Source: Vibrio gelatinilyticus (GTDB lineage: Bacteria; Pseudomonadota; Gammaproteobacteria; Enterobacterales; Vibrionaceae). From it: 64,000 nucleotides of DNA. The position numbers and the translations under genes were made by a program. Positions 25,983 through 36,003 of this stretch are shown in pieces. The stretch lies in assembly GCF_022836845.1 (NCBI RefSeq), contig NZ_JAJNNZ010000003.1, positions 248,001 to 312,000 of the forward strand, in the 5' to 3' direction. Position 1 is the first letter of the stretch; every line of letters begins with the position of its first letter. The notes beneath the pieces are model-generated. The model did not search any database, was not told where the DNA came from, and saw only the letters and a program-made list of their open reading frames with translations.

Positions 25983-26994
25983 TATACCCGTTCAACTTGA
26001 AGATGCAGGTTTCAAAACCTGAAAATTATCCGTAATTCTGGATACGAGTGAGCCTGCAACTTCTGGTAACGTTACCTTGAAAAAAACATTAATCGCGGTG
26101 GTAAATTCGGTCTTTGAAGAGAAATATATATTGTTCCTCGTATGCTCATTCATCACCAACTCTGACCGATGATAAGCTGCGCCATCAAGAACTAAGTGAA
26201 CTTTTTGCTCTAACGGATAATGCTCTTTTTTCAGCTTCCAGAAGAAGTGGACGATACTCTTGCTGTTTATCGTGTCATACGTTTCTGTCACCGTCGCACC
26301 AATATTTTTAAGTGGTAACGCACCGATAATATTCAGACGAGTTCGACTGCCTGTTGTCTCAATCACTTTGTCTTGGCCTTTTCGTATCCAGCCATAACTG
26401 AGTTTTGTTGACTGCGTTGGATGAACTGCATCCATGAACAACACCGGGTCTTCGCTGTTTTTTAGTGTCTTGTTGTAGTGTTCAATAAAGGCTTGCTGTA
26501 TCTGTGGATTAAACTTGTGTGGTACACCTTTGGGCTTCTTATAGGAGAAGCCGTGTTGATGGAGCCACTTGTTCATGCCTGCAACGGTGTATCGAATACC
26601 AAATTCAGCGTCTACATAAGCGACAATTTGGTGAGTGTGAAAATACGTCGTCTCAGTCAGGCGGGTGATCGATAAGTTGCTTGGTTTGCTCAGCAGAAAG
26701 TCGGCTTTGGCTACCACCATTCTCTGGGTTAAGTTTTTCACAAAGAACATAATCACTAAGATGACGTACGACAGTCGATTCATGGATGCGAAGGGCTTGA
26801 GAAATCATCACCTGACTCCACCCTTCAGAAGCAAGTAATACCGCTTTGATACGGTCACGCTCTCGACCATCGCGAGTGGAATCATGCATCTTTTCGAGTT
26901 GCTGTTTCTGTTGAGGAGTCAGTATCATTTTCATGGTGTGTGGCATGATCCCCATTGACGAAAAAATCAAGCACCTTCAATGATCACGGGTATA
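25983..26994 (-). mobile_element. Decayed IS630-family insertion sequence
   Basis: The element is bounded by imperfect inverted repeats. Reading inward, the left end from 25983 is TATACCCGT-N5-TTGAAGATGC and the right end, read from 26994 on the minus strand, is TATACCCGT-N5-TTGAAGGTGC. TA flanks both ends, as expected for IS630. It is 1012 bp, about 100 bp short of a full element, which matches an internal deletion in the transposase. It lies directly against the coding frame of an outer-membrane protein tail at 27000, so it probably inserted into that gene. Confidence 0.85.
25992..26970 (-). pseudogene. Broken IS630-family transposase
   Basis: Two overlapping frames make up the gene: an N-terminal helix-turn-helix part (26653-26970, 'RDRIKAVLLASEGWSQVMISQAL') and a C-terminal DDE part (25992 to about 26665). 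A net +1 base in the run near 26660-26664 (minus strand CACCCGCCTGACT) shifts the frame between 'KQLIDH' and 'LTETTYFHTHQ'. The first two catalytic aspartates are visible in 'LFMDAVHPTQ' and 'LVLDGAAYHR'. The segment that normally carries 'YSPNLNPIERLWK' with the catalytic Glu is missing: 'HRSELV' runs directly into 'MNEHTRNN' near 26153. The enzyme should be inactive for two independent reasons. Confidence 0.85.
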
Positions 26995-27107
26995 ATGATA
27001 ATGTGCAAGCCGGTATTGGCTACAACGCCAGTGATTTTAGTGATGACCTGACCGACTTAAGCTATAACAGTAAAGGCGTTTTTTTTAACCTCGTAGGTAA
27101 AATGTAA
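26995..27107 (+). pseudogene. C-terminal tail of an outer-membrane protein, cut by the IS
   Basis: A frame runs out of the IS630 right end and encodes 'NVQAGIGYNASDFSDDLTDL' followed by 'SYNSKGVFFNLVGKM', then TAA at 27105-27107. Alternating polar and hydrophobic residues and the ending on a beta strand resemble the last strands of an outer-membrane barrel; very similar endings occur on large DUF11/SdrD-type surface proteins of gamma-proteobacteria, as I recall. The 5' part of the gene is not present left of the element, so the locus has lost it by deletion as well as insertion. Confidence 0.6.
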
Positions 27108-27143
27108 CGCGTGTGTGCAAACTAAGTTTAGTGGTATTTTAGC

Positions 27144-27425
27144 TTATTGGTCGGGTGCGTTGCTCCATACGCTGCCATGATTTTTTAAGCCAAAACCAGC
27201 ATCGTATCTGTCGCCACGTGCACCTATGGCGAATGCATTTCCGTCAGCACTGATAGCAACCCCAGCACCGTAGCGTTCATTGTCATTACTATCTTGAGGC
27301 AAGAAAGAAAACGTTAACTCCCATAGGCCAGAATCATTATCGCGTTGGTAGAAAAAGGCTTTGCTGCGATATAAGCCACTAATTTTATAATCGACGCTGC
27401 CTACCAACAAGCACCGCTGATGCAA
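27144..27425 (-). pseudogene. Truncated duplicate of the repeat lipoprotein C-terminus
   Basis: The 93-residue frame matches the last 90 residues of the neighbouring 1031-residue lipoprotein: 'LVGSVDY', 'GLWELTFSF', 'RYGAGVAISADGNAFAIGARGDRYDAG' and 'GSVWSNAPDQ' have near-identical counterparts there. It has no signal peptide and only a TTG start in the middle of a repeat. It is therefore the 3' remnant of a tandem copy rather than an independent gene. Confidence 0.75.
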
Positions 27426-27446
27426 CAGGCATCATTATCTCATTAA

Positions 27447-30400
27447 TTAATCTGGAGCATTGGACCAAACGCTACCGGCGTCTTCATTTACATTACCTGC
27501 ATTGTATCTATGTCCTCGTGCACCAATAGCATAGGCGGCACCGTCTGAGCTAATAGCCACACCGGCGCCATAACGAGCATTGGAGTTGTTGATTTCACTT
27601 GGATCAGGCGAATGCTTGAATTTCATTTGCCACAAACCGTCGCCATTGTTGTATTCGAATAGATAGGCGCGCCCAATATCGTTACCCCCTACGGGGTTGA
27701 AGTCGACACTGCCGACAATGAGTTGCTCGCCATTAAACGAAGTATCAAGTGACAGCCCGAAGTAGGGTGTGTCGATACCACTGTCAGTGTCTTGCAATAG
27801 CTGTACAAAGTCCCATGAATCTAAATTATTGTATTTGTAAATTTCTAGTGAGCCATGTTCGGTAGAAAAGTTATCTGGTAGCGCTGCGCGATAAGAGGAA
27901 ATAAAGACAATATTCCCATTAGCAGATATTTTAACTCTGGTGGCATAGCCAGAGTCTTCTTCTGGGTATGTTGGCGTGAAGGTTTGTTGTATTGTCCAAA
28001 TGGTGTTATCGCCAAGGTCTCGGCTATAAAGGTAGGCCTTGCCAGTATCGGCATTCTCCACTTGATTAGCACCAACGAGTAGGTATCTAGCATCATTGGT
28101 AAATGAGATCGATGAGCCATAATTGTCATTGTCACCCGTGCCATCGCTAAGAGTGGTCTTGGGTAACCAACTATTTGAAGAAAGGTCGGAGCTATGAAAA
28201 ACAGCTACTCTGCCTCTCGACAACACAAAAGAGTCGACGTTGTTTGAGACAGTGTTAGGAACGTAAATGCCGTCTGAATCTGTTACATAAGCATTGTTGT
28301 CAATAGTTTCAGACAAACCGATTTGTGTTAAAGATTCAGCGTCTACCCACGCAGCCGGGTCAGAGTCAAAAGTTCTAGCGTACCAGCCGGTAGAGTCATT
28401 GGAATATACAACATCCCAGTATATGCCATTTTGTTTGGCATAGAGACGAGTTTCAGGATCTAGTGTGAAGGTATCGCCTGATATGTGGCCAGTGTTTACG
28501 GGTGCATAGGTGCCATCGAAACCGGCTGGACCGACAATAACAACGGATTGAGCGCCATCATAAGTGGCAATGTAGGGCATCAAATTTGTGCTGACAGCGA
28601 TATAATTTCCAGTCTCATTTACGGTCACAGAAGTGCCGAAACCATGGTCATATGCTGTTTCGTCTAAATCGGTTCTTTCAATGGTGTCCGCTAAACTCCA
28701 ACTTCCACCAAGATTGTCATAGGTAAAAACCCGAACTCTATTTTGGTTTCGTTCCCCCACAACTAAAACATTGCCATCACCTGAAAGGCTTATGGCTAAT
28801 TCATTACCATTCCACCCCCTATTTGGTGAGGTGTCAGCATCGCGGTTTTCGTTGTGAGAAATGGTGAATTCCTTATCGCTGTAGGCAAAAGGCATGGTTC
28901 GATCAAGGCGGCGGAAAATTTGTAAATTTTGATTTGGCTTAGTGATTTCTTCAAGTGTCGCCACGGCTGTGCCATCGGCAGCGACTGCTAATACTAAGCC
29001 GTCATCACTCATCTCAACGGCGCGCCCCAAGGCGATGGCAGAATCATCGTCAACCAACATAACAATGTTATTAAACGGATCTGTAGGGACGGGGTCTGTA
29101 TTGTTCACTACCCAACCTGTCGGTAAGTCGTCAGGGCAGTATAGAGCAGAACTTAGAGCATCACCGAGACCGTCACCATCAATGTCTTCGTAGTAGGTGC
29201 TTTGTGCGGTAGCAGTATTGTCGAAGGGGCAGTCATCGGACGCATCATTAGTCCCATCATTATCGTCATCCAAATCGGTCAGATCTGGGTCGCCATCGCT
29301 ATCAAAATCTCGACCCACCGTAAGGGTGAAGGTATCAGTAGCGGTATACAAATCTTCGTCTTTAATGGTTAGCTCAAAGGTGTAATCTTCATCACCTGCC
29401 ACATCCGGAGCAGTAAACGACGGGCTGGCATTGGTGTTGGTACCGGAAATAATGGTCTGATTACCAGAGGTTTGTCTCCAGGCATAGGTGATGTTGCTGT
29501 TTTCGCCGTCAGGATCATTCACACTTGCCGCCAAGCTATAGGATTGATTCTCTGCCACTAGGCTGGCACTGGTAAAACTATCGATCGTAGGCGGGTCGAT
29601 GCTAATGATTTCGACATCAAAAGTTTCGGTATTGGTAAAGTTATCTTCATCGGTGATGGTGAGTGAGAAGGTGTAGGTTTCATCATTGGCGACAGTTGGC
29701 GCAGTGAAGCTTAAATCCACTGCGCTAGAGTCGAAGCTTACAGCTTGAGAGCCTGCGGTTTTCGACCATGCATAGGTGATTGCGCTGTTGTCGCCATCTA
29801 TGTCGTCAGCGATGCTGGTGGCTATGTATGCTTGGCCTTCATTAACACTGCTAGCACCGCTGATGCTCACGGTAGGGGCGTCGGTACTTTTTACCAAGAC
29901 GCTGAAACTGTCACTAACCGAAAAGCCGTCTTCATCAGTGACCGTTAAACTGAAGGTATAGATTTCATCAATATTCAGTAGTGGTGTGGTAACGCTCAGA
30001 TTACTGGTGCTGTTGTCAAAGGTGAGGTCCTGTGTGCCAGCGGTTTGGCTCCAGGCGTAGGTTAAATTGTTGTTGTCACCGTCAAGGTCATCGGCATTGG
30101 CGGTTAATGCATAAAGGCTATTCTCACCGGCTTCGCTCGCTCCAGTGAGGCTAATGCTGGGTGGTGTAGTACTTAGTATCAGCAGGGTAAAGGTGTCGTT
30201 GACTTCGGCGCCGCCGCTATCAGTTACCGTCAGAGAAAAGCTGTAGTTTTCGTCGACGCTATTATTAGGGGCGGTAAAGCTCAGATTAGCGCTGGTTTCA
30301 TCAAAAGAAATGGTTTGAGACCCACCGGTTTGCTCCCATAGGTATTCCAGCTGGTTATTGTCGCCATCCGGATCATCTGCGCCAGAATTGAGCAGGAAGT

Positions 30401-30542
30401 CGTTCCCATTAACAATGCTTTGTTCACCAGTGAAGGAAATACTGGGAGCAATATTAGAGTTAACAGGTTCGGTATCACCACCACAGCCGGAGAGGATTAC
30501 CAATAGGCCAAAAATGCAGCCATAGGATAAGATGGGGCTCAT
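27447..30542 (-). CDS. Large repeat lipoprotein: PKD/cadherin-like repeats plus FG-GAP-like propeller
   Basis: The 1031-residue protein starts with a lipoprotein signal ending LSGC (Cys20), so it is probably anchored in the outer membrane. Residues 30-420 hold about four to five 90-residue Ig-like repeats, each with 'DDxDGDNNxxxYxWxQTxGxQ', 'SFTAP' and 'YTFSLTVTDEDG'-type motifs. A thrombospondin type-3-like calcium segment ('DFDSDGDPDLTDLDDDNDGTND') follows near 425-450. The rest carries FG-GAP-like blades such as 'ISLSGDGNVLVVGERNQ', 'VTVNETGNYIAVST', 'FTNDARYLLVGANQ' and 'ISANGNIVFISS'. A surface adhesion or binding role is inferred. A truncated copy lies just downstream. Confidence 0.82.
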   Translation of the reverse strand: MSPILSYGCIFGLLVILSGCGGDTEPVNSNIAPSISFTGEQSIVNGNDFLLNSGADDPDGDNNQLEYLWEQTGGSQTISFDETSANLSFTAPNNSVDENYSFSLTVTDSGGAEVNDTFTLLILSTTPPSISLTGASEAGENSLYALTANADDLDGDNNNLTYAWSQTAGTQDLTFDNSTSNLSVTTPLLNIDEIYTFSLTVTDEDGFSVSDSFSVLVKSTDAPTVSISGASSVNEGQAYIATSIADDIDGDNSAITYAWSKTAGSQAVSFDSSAVDLSFTAPTVANDETYTFSLTITDEDNFTNTETFDVEIISIDPPTIDSFTSASLVAENQSYSLAASVNDPDGENSNITYAWRQTSGNQTIISGTNTNASPSFTAPDVAGDEDYTFELTIKDEDLYTATDTFTLTVGRDFDSDGDPDLTDLDDDNDGTNDASDDCPFDNTATAQSTYYEDIDGDGLGDALSSALYCPDDLPTGWVVNNTDPVPTDPFNNIVMLVDDDSAIALGRAVEMSDDGLVLAVAADGTAVATLEEITKPNQNLQIFRRLDRTMPFAYSDKEFTISHNENRDADTSPNRGWNGNELAISLSGDGNVLVVGERNQNRVRVFTYDNLGGSWSLADTIERTDLDETAYDHGFGTSVTVNETGNYIAVSTNLMPYIATYDGAQSVVIVGPAGFDGTYAPVNTGHISGDTFTLDPETRLYAKQNGIYWDVVYSNDSTGWYARTFDSDPAAWVDAESLTQIGLSETIDNNAYVTDSDGIYVPNTVSNNVDSFVLSRGRVAVFHSSDLSSNSWLPKTTLSDGTGDNDNYGSSISFTNDARYLLVGANQVENADTGKAYLYSRDLGDNTIWTIQQTFTPTYPEEDSGYATRVKISANGNIVFISSYRAALPDNFSTEHGSLEIYKYNNLDSWDFVQLLQDTDSGIDTPYFGLSLDTSFNGEQLIVGSVDFNPVGGNDIGRAYLFEYNNGDGLWQMKFKHSPDPSEINNSNARYGAGVAISSDGAAYAIGARGHRYNAGNVNEDAGSVWSNAPD

Positions 30543-30854
30543 GCAATACCTCTAGAATAAATCGGTACCTATATCTAAGCATAAGTGTAGTTACTAGAAG
30601 ATATTTAGCCTGAGTAAAGCGGATTTATGATGACATCATCACACAAAAGCAATGATATGTGACTCATAGTTTGTTCAATTATATAACTATTTAGTGTGTA
30701 GGGAATCGGGGTTTTACCAAGTTTTTGTATACACGTCAAGTTGATTACCCATAAATATCGAACCTTACGCGACATATCCACTTTTGTAACTCATAAATCA
30801 AAAAAGCGAACCACTAAGGCTCGCTTTTCAATTTCTAGAAGTTAACCAACTCCA
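30543..30854. other. Intergenic region between the lipoprotein and gcvP
   Basis: This 312-bp stretch holds the promoter side of the leftward lipoprotein gene and the gcvP terminator at its right end. No further gene is supported. The sequence is AT-rich and has no recognised binding site. Confidence 0.45.
30800..30829 (-). terminator. Terminator of the glyA-gcvH-gcvP operon
   Basis: AAAAGCGA at 30802-30809 and TCGCTTTT at 30821-30828 pair, with CC/GG extending the stem past one mismatch. On the minus strand TTTTTT follows, suiting gcvP. Confidence 0.75.
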
Positions 30855-33719
30855 TTAATCCTCATAGTTCTCAATCGAAGGACAAGAGCAAATAAGGTTA
30901 CGGTCACCGTACACATTATCGACGCGGTTTACTGTTGGCCAGTACTTCCAGGTCCTTTGATGCGTTGACGGGAAGCAGCCTAATTCGCGAGAGTATGGGC
31001 GATCCCATTCTTCTTTTGAAAGGTCAACTTGAGTGTGTGGTGCGTTCACTAGTGGGTTGTTGTCTAGTGGCCATACGCCGTCTTTCACTTGAGTCATTTC
31101 TTCGCGGATAGCGATCATTGCTTCGCAGAAACGGTCTAGCTCTTCTAGATCTTCAGATTCAGTAGGCTCAACCATCAATGTGCCCGCTACAGGGAACGAC
31201 ATGGTTGGTGCGTGGAAGCCGTAGTCCATTAGACGCTTAGCGATGTCTTCTTCGCTGATGCCTGTTTCTTCTTTCAGCGGACGAATATCGATAATACATT
31301 CGTGTGCTACGCGGCCGTTGGTGCCACGGTAAAGAACAGGGTAGTGCGGAAGTAGACGTTCCATTACGTAGTTCGCGTTTAGGATAGCGACTTTGGTTGC
31401 ATCCGTTAGGCCAGCTTCACCCATCATCGCGATGTATGCCCACGAGATTGGTAGGATTGAAGCACTGCCAAGGTCTGCAGCAGAAACAGCGTAATCTTCG
31501 CCTTCAACACCGTTTTCGATGTGACCCGGTAGGAATGGTGCTAGGTGTGATTTAACACCGATAGGACCCATGCCAGGGCCGCCCCCACCGTGCGGGATAC
31601 AGAAGGTTTTGTGTAGGTTAAGGTGCGATACGTCAGAACCAATGAAGCCTGGGTTGGTTAGACCAACTTGAGCGTTCATGTTTGCACCATCTAGGTAAAC
31701 CTGACCGCCCGCTTCGTGAACCATTTCGCATACTTCTTTCACGTGCTCTTCGTATACGCCGTGCGTAGAAGGGTAGGTGATCATGATGCTTGATAGGTTG
31801 TCACGATGCTTCTCGATCTTCGCTGCTAGGTCATCAGTATCGATGTTGCCGTTGTCGTCACACTTAACCACAACCACTTTCATTGACACCATAGACGCCG
31901 TTGCAGGGTTAGTACCGTGCGCAGAGCTTGGGATCAGACACACGTTACGGTGACCTTCACCACGGCTCTCGTGGTAGCGCTGGATTGCGATTAGACCTGC
32001 GTACTCACCCGATGCGCCTGAGTTAGGCTGAAGTGAGAACTCATCGTAGCCTGTGATTTCACATAGCTTCTTCTTAAGGTCATCCGCTAGGGCTGTGTAG
32101 CCTGCTGCTTGATCAAGTGGTGCGAATGGGTGGATAGAACCAAATTCTGGCCACGTTACAGGGATCATCTCTGCGGCTGCGTTTAGCTTCATGGTGCAGC
32201 TGCCTAGTGGGATCATACCGTGCGTTAGTGAGAAGTCTTTGTTCTCTAGCTGTTTTAGGTAACGCATCATCTGTGTTTCACTGTGGTGAGTGTTAAACAC
32301 AGGGTGAGTTAGGTAGCGAGAGGTACGACGGCAGTTTTCAGGAATCGCTGCAAACTCGTTGTCAGCAATTTCTGTAGATAGTGTCTCAACGCTTTCTTTT
32401 ACTTCAAACACAGCAAATAGAACGTTGATGTCTTCGATAGTAGTGGTTTCATCGAAGCTGATACCAATTTGGCCTTCTAGCTGACGAAGGTTGATGTCAG
32501 ACGCTAGCGCTTTTTGGACTAGCTTATCTGTGTTGTCACCAGTATTAACAGTGATGGTATCGAAGAAGCTGTTGTGAGCTAGTTCATAGCCAGCTTTCGT
32601 TAGACCAGCTGCTAGAATTGCCGTCATGTGGTGTGTACGGCGAGCGATAGTCTTAAGACCTTGTTCACCGTGGTAGACCGCGTAGAACGCCGCCATGTTG
32701 GCTAGCAGTGCTTGCGCAGTACAAATGTTTGATGTCGCTTTCTCGCGGCGGATGTGCTGTTCACGCGTCTGCATCGCCATGCGCAGCGCTTGGTTACCGT
32801 TGGTATCGATAGACACACCGATAACACGACCAGGCATAGTACGCTTATGCTTGTCTTTGGTTGCCATGAACGCCGCGTGTGGACCACCGTAGCCCATTGG
32901 TACGCCAAAACGTTGAGCAGAGCCAATAACCACGTCTGCGCCCATTTCTCCTGCAGGTTTTAGCAGGGCAGAAGCAAGCAAGTCTGTTGCCACAGTCACC
33001 AGCGTTTTGTTTGCTTGCGCTTTGGTAATGATGTCCGTTAGGTCTCGTACTTCGCCTGTTGTGCCTGGGTATTGTACCAGTGCGCCAAATACGTCTTGCT
33101 CAGGCAGTGACTCTAGTGAACCTACTTGAACGTCAAAGCCGATAAACTCGGCACGAGTTTTAACAACTTCAAGTGTTTGCGGATGAACATCGTCAGCTAC
33201 AAAGAAGACTTTGCTCTTGCTTTTACCGGCACGTTTACACAGCGTCATCGCTTCTGCTGCTGCCGTTGCTTCGTCTAGTAGAGAGGCGTTAGCGATTTCC
33301 ATGCCTGTTAGGTCCATGACCATTTGCTGGTAATTTAGCAGCGCTTCTAAACGGCCTTGAGAGATTTCAGGCTGATAAGGCGTGTAGGCTGTGTACCAAC
33401 CTGGATTTTCCAAAACGTTTCGCAGAATCACATTTGGAGTGAAGGTGTTGTAGTAACCCTGACCGATGAATGTGCGTTTTATTTGGTTCAAATCCGCAAA
33501 CTTTCTCATTTCAGTTAGCATGTCGGTTTCGCTCATTGGAGCGTCTAACGTCATTGGGCTTTCAAGGCGGATTTGTGCTGGGACGGTTTCGTCGATGAGC
33601 GTATCAAGGTTCAGTACGTTGATCGCATCCAGCATTTTCTGTTGGTCAGATTTGTTTGGCCCATTGTGGCGCGCAACAAATTCATTTTGTGTGCTTAGGC
33701 TTTGAAGTAATTCAGTCAT
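30855..33719 (-). CDS. gcvP: Glycine dehydrogenase (decarboxylating), P protein
   Basis: The 954-residue PLP enzyme decarboxylates glycine and passes the aminomethyl group to the lipoyl arm of GcvH. The N-terminal half has '[17 protein letters not shown]' and '[28 protein letters not shown]'; the C-terminal half has '[22 protein letters not shown]' and the PLP-lysine loop '[17 protein letters not shown]' near residue 705. This is the full-length homodimeric form, not the split alpha/beta form. It is the last gene of glyA-gcvH-gcvP and is separated from gcvH by 228 bp that contain a palindromic repeat pair. A terminator follows. Confidence 0.97.
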   Translation of the reverse strand: MTELLQSLSTQNEFVARHNGPNKSDQQKMLDAINVLNLDTLIDETVPAQIRLESPMTLDAPMSETDMLTEMRKFADLNQIKRTFIGQGYYNTFTPNVILRNVLENPGWYTAYTPYQPEISQGRLEALLNYQQMVMDLTGMEIANASLLDEATAAAEAMTLCKRAGKSKSKVFFVADDVHPQTLEVVKTRAEFIGFDVQVGSLESLPEQDVFGALVQYPGTTGEVRDLTDIITKAQANKTLVTVATDLLASALLKPAGEMGADVVIGSAQRFGVPMGYGGPHAAFMATKDKHKRTMPGRVIGVSIDTNGNQALRMAMQTREQHIRREKATSNICTAQALLANMAAFYAVYHGEQGLKTIARRTHHMTAILAAGLTKAGYELAHNSFFDTITVNTGDNTDKLVQKALASDINLRQLEGQIGISFDETTTIEDINVLFAVFEVKESVETLSTEIADNEFAAIPENCRRTSRYLTHPVFNTHHSETQMMRYLKQLENKDFSLTHGMIPLGSCTMKLNAAAEMIPVTWPEFGSIHPFAPLDQAAGYTALADDLKKKLCEITGYDEFSLQPNSGASGEYAGLIAIQRYHESRGEGHRNVCLIPSSAHGTNPATASMVSMKVVVVKCDDNGNIDTDDLAAKIEKHRDNLSSIMITYPSTHGVYEEHVKEVCEMVHEAGGQVYLDGANMNAQVGLTNPGFIGSDVSHLNLHKTFCIPHGGGGPGMGPIGVKSHLAPFLPGHIENGVEGEDYAVSAADLGSASILPISWAYIAMMGEAGLTDATKVAILNANYVMERLLPHYPVLYRGTNGRVAHECIIDIRPLKEETGISEEDIAKRLMDYGFHAPTMSFPVAGTLMVEPTESEDLEELDRFCEAMIAIREEMTQVKDGVWPLDNNPLVNAPHTQVDLSKEEWDRPYSRELGCFPSTHQRTWKYWPTVNRVDNVYGDRNLICSCPSIENYED

Positions 33720-33800
33720 GGTTCCTTTACCTTCTCAAAGATCTTCTGCGAGATCTTTAAAATCGTTGCTCGAATTTTTAACGTCATTCCTACTTTTTAA

Positions 33801-33877
33801 GTCATTCCTGCGCAGGCAGGAATCTCCTAAAAGTATGTGCCCAACTAAAATAAGATCCCTGCCTACGCAGGGATGAC
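33801..33877. repeat. REP/BIME-like inverted repeat pair between gcvH and gcvP
   Basis: GTCATTCCTGCGCAGGCAGG (33801-33820, continuing to 33826) and its near inverse ending CTACGCAGGGATGAC (33853-33877) face each other across about 26 bases. Each half is itself palindromic around GCGCAGGC or GCCTACGC. Such 'GTCATTCC...' units are widespread intergenic repeats in gamma-proteobacteria. In the operon transcript they would form a large hairpin that could stabilise upstream mRNA. Confidence 0.7.
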
Positions 33878-33947
33878 GACGCTTTTTACTGATGCGTCGA
33901 TTGACGTTAGGCGACACTAAAACAGACGAGCAACGCCTGTATGTTGC

Positions 33948-34328
33948 TTATTCGTCTTCGATAGACGCTAGGTAGTCTTCTGCGCTCTTGAGGTTGTTTA
34001 GCTCAGATGCGTCAGACATTTTTACTTTAACAATCCAGCCGCCTTCATAAGACTCTTCGTTGATAAGCTCTGGGCTGTCTTCTAGCTCTTCGTTGATTTC
34101 AATGATCTCACCAGTTACTGGTGCATAAATATCAGACGCTGCTTTTACAGATTCAACAAGAGAGAAGCTTTCACCGGCCTCGATTTCATCTTCAACTTCA
34201 GGTAAGTCGACAAAAACCACGTCGCCTAGCAGTTCCTGAGCGTGCTCTGAAATACCGATAGTGACAGTACCATCGCCATTGTCACGTACCCATTCGTGGC
34301 TTTCAGAAAACTTCAAAGTGTTATCCAT
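33948..34328 (-). CDS. gcvH: Glycine cleavage system H protein
   Basis: The 126-residue carrier protein shuttles the aminomethyl group and electrons on its lipoyl-lysine. '[21 protein letters not shown]' (11-31) and '[16 protein letters not shown]' open the fold, and the lipoylation site is Lys62 in '[19 protein letters not shown]'. Length and motifs are typical. It lies 40 bp downstream of glyA in the same transcript and upstream of gcvP. Confidence 0.97.
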   Translation of the reverse strand: MDNTLKFSESHEWVRDNGDGTVTIGISEHAQELLGDVVFVDLPEVEDEIEAGESFSLVESVKAASDIYAPVTGEIIEINEELEDSPELINEESYEGGWIVKVKMSDASELNNLKSAEDYLASIEDE

Positions 34329-34368
34329 TGTTATATCTCCAGAATATTCTTTACGGATGATTTAAGTT

Positions 34369-35676
34369 TTATTGGTAAAGTGGGAAGCGAGCACATAGTG
34401 CCTTCACTTCTTTGCGAACGCGTTGCTCAACGTCTGGATTGCCCTCAGGGTTATTAACCAGGCTGTCTAGAACATCGCCAATCCACTCACCGATGAGTTT
34501 GAATTCTTCAGCGCCAAAACCACGAGTGGTTCCGGCTGGCGTCCCTAAGCGAATACCAGAAGTAATCATAGGTTTTTCTGTATCGAATGGTATGCCATTT
34601 TTATTACATGTGATCCCCGCACGCTCAAGTGCTTCTTCCGCCTTATTGCCTTTGAGCCCTTTTGGACGCAAGTCAACCAGCATCAGGTGGGTATCTGTGC
34701 CTCCTGTGACGATGTCACAACCGCGAGATTGCAGTACTTCTGCTAAGACTTTAGCGTTGTTAATCACATTATCGATGTAGTTGCTAAATTGAGGACCAAG
34801 AGCCTCACCGAACGACACGGCTTTAGCCGCAATCACATGCATTAAAGGGCCACCTTGCAGACCAGGGAACACTGCAGAGTTGATCTTTTTGATGATGTCT
34901 TCGTGATTTGTGAGGATCATGCCGCCACGAGGGCCGCGCAGTGTTTTATGCGTTGTTGTCGTCACTACGTGTGCATGTGGCAGTGGGCTAGGGTGAGCGC
35001 CTGTCGCAATCAGACCTGCGATGTGCGCCATGTCTACCATCAGGATAGCGCCGACTTCGTCTGCGATTTCACGGAATTTAGCAAAATCGATAACGCGCGG
35101 AATCGCACTACCGCCTGCAATGATCATTTTAGGCTTATGCTCTACAGCCATTGCGCGTACGTCGTCGTAATTGATTTCTAATGTGTTTTTATCAACACCG
35201 TATTGCACCGCGTTAAACCATTTGCCAGATAGGGCTGGGCGAGCGCCGTGGGTTAGGTGGCCGCCAGCATCAAGCGACATACCCATAATCGTGTCACCAG
35301 GTTGCAGAAGAGCAAGCTTAACTGCGCCATTCGCTTGTGCGCCAGAGTGTGGTTGAACGTTTGCGTATTCACACTTAAAAAGAGACTTAGCGCGTTCGAT
35401 AGCGATAGCTTCAACAGTATCGACATGTTCGCAACCGCCGTAGTAACGACGGTTTGGATAACCTTCTGCGTATTTGTTTGTCAGGCAAGTACCTTGCGCT
35501 TGCATCACCGCTTTAGAAACGATGTTTTCAGAAGCGATCAGTTCGATTTGTTCGTTTTGGCGAATAAATTCAGCTTGAATGCCGGTAAAAACGGCATCAT
35601 CAGTCGCAGAAAGATTAGTAGAGAAGAAGCTCTCTAGGCTAGAGGATTGAAAACTTTTAGGGTATTGAGCGTTCAT
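34369..35676 (-). CDS. glyA: Serine hydroxymethyltransferase
   Basis: The 435-residue PLP enzyme interconverts serine and glycine with tetrahydrofolate. The PLP lysine is Lys244 in '[18 protein letters not shown]'; '[17 protein letters not shown]' and '[12 protein letters not shown]' are other family signatures. The protein has an N-terminal extension of about 20 residues compared with common GlyA ('[20 protein letters not shown]'). It heads a glycine-cleavage operon, so this is probably a second, glycine-catabolism-dedicated copy, with a housekeeping glyA elsewhere; that is inference. It is divergent from the XRE-cupin regulator across a 327-bp region holding a palindromic operator. Confidence 0.96.
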   Translation of the reverse strand: MNAQYPKSFQSSSLESFFSTNLSATDDAVFTGIQAEFIRQNEQIELIASENIVSKAVMQAQGTCLTNKYAEGYPNRRYYGGCEHVDTVEAIAIERAKSLFKCEYANVQPHSGAQANGAVKLALLQPGDTIMGMSLDAGGHLTHGARPALSGKWFNAVQYGVDKNTLEINYDDVRAMAVEHKPKMIIAGGSAIPRVIDFAKFREIADEVGAILMVDMAHIAGLIATGAHPSPLPHAHVVTTTTHKTLRGPRGGMILTNHEDIIKKINSAVFPGLQGGPLMHVIAAKAVSFGEALGPQFSNYIDNVINNAKVLAEVLQSRGCDIVTGGTDTHLMLVDLRPKGLKGNKAEEALERAGITCNKNGIPFDTEKPMITSGIRLGTPAGTTRGFGAEEFKLIGEWIGDVLDSLVNNPEGNPDVEQRVRKEVKALCARFPLYQ

Positions 35677-36003
35677 GGCAGATGACCTTCTATTGCAGCA
35701 ATTAGCATTATTATGGTTATTTAACTAATTGAATTTAATTATCGGCTGTACGAGAGCTAGGGGCTTTAATATCGACAGCATGAGCGAGCCCGGCAAGCAG
35801 GACAAAAACATCTCTTCATCTAACAAGCCGATAACATACTCTGGGATGCAACAACAATCAATGAAAAATTTCCTATAGGAAACACAGTTTCCATTTTTGC
35901 TAGCTAGAACACGCTTTATTTTTATCGGTGTACTTTAATCATTAAGTCGCTTCATGCAACAATGATATGAGAAACGGGAATTCATGAAATTGAGAAGGAT
36001 TGT
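35677..36003. other. glyA-regulator divergent intergenic region
   Basis: The 327-bp gap separates glyA (minus) from the regulator (plus). Its main feature is a compound palindrome at 35869-35892, listed separately. I looked for the glycine riboswitch core (ACCGAAG and CTCTCAGG elements) on both strands and did not find it. No small gene is supported. Confidence 0.5.
35869..35892 (+). promoter_or_regulatory. Compound operator between glyA and its regulator
   Basis: TTTCCTATAGGAAA at 35869-35882 is a perfect 14-bp palindrome, and GGAAACACAGTTTCC at 35878-35892 is a second, overlapping one. A 20-bp part (35873-35892) recurs with 16 identities upstream of gcvT at 36829-36848. The shared site probably binds the XRE-cupin regulator encoded here. 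Confidence 0.6.

Noticed and set aside
27845..28144. 99-codon frame inside the repeat lipoprotein gene
   Set aside because: It is an out-of-frame shadow on the same strand of the 1031-residue gene.
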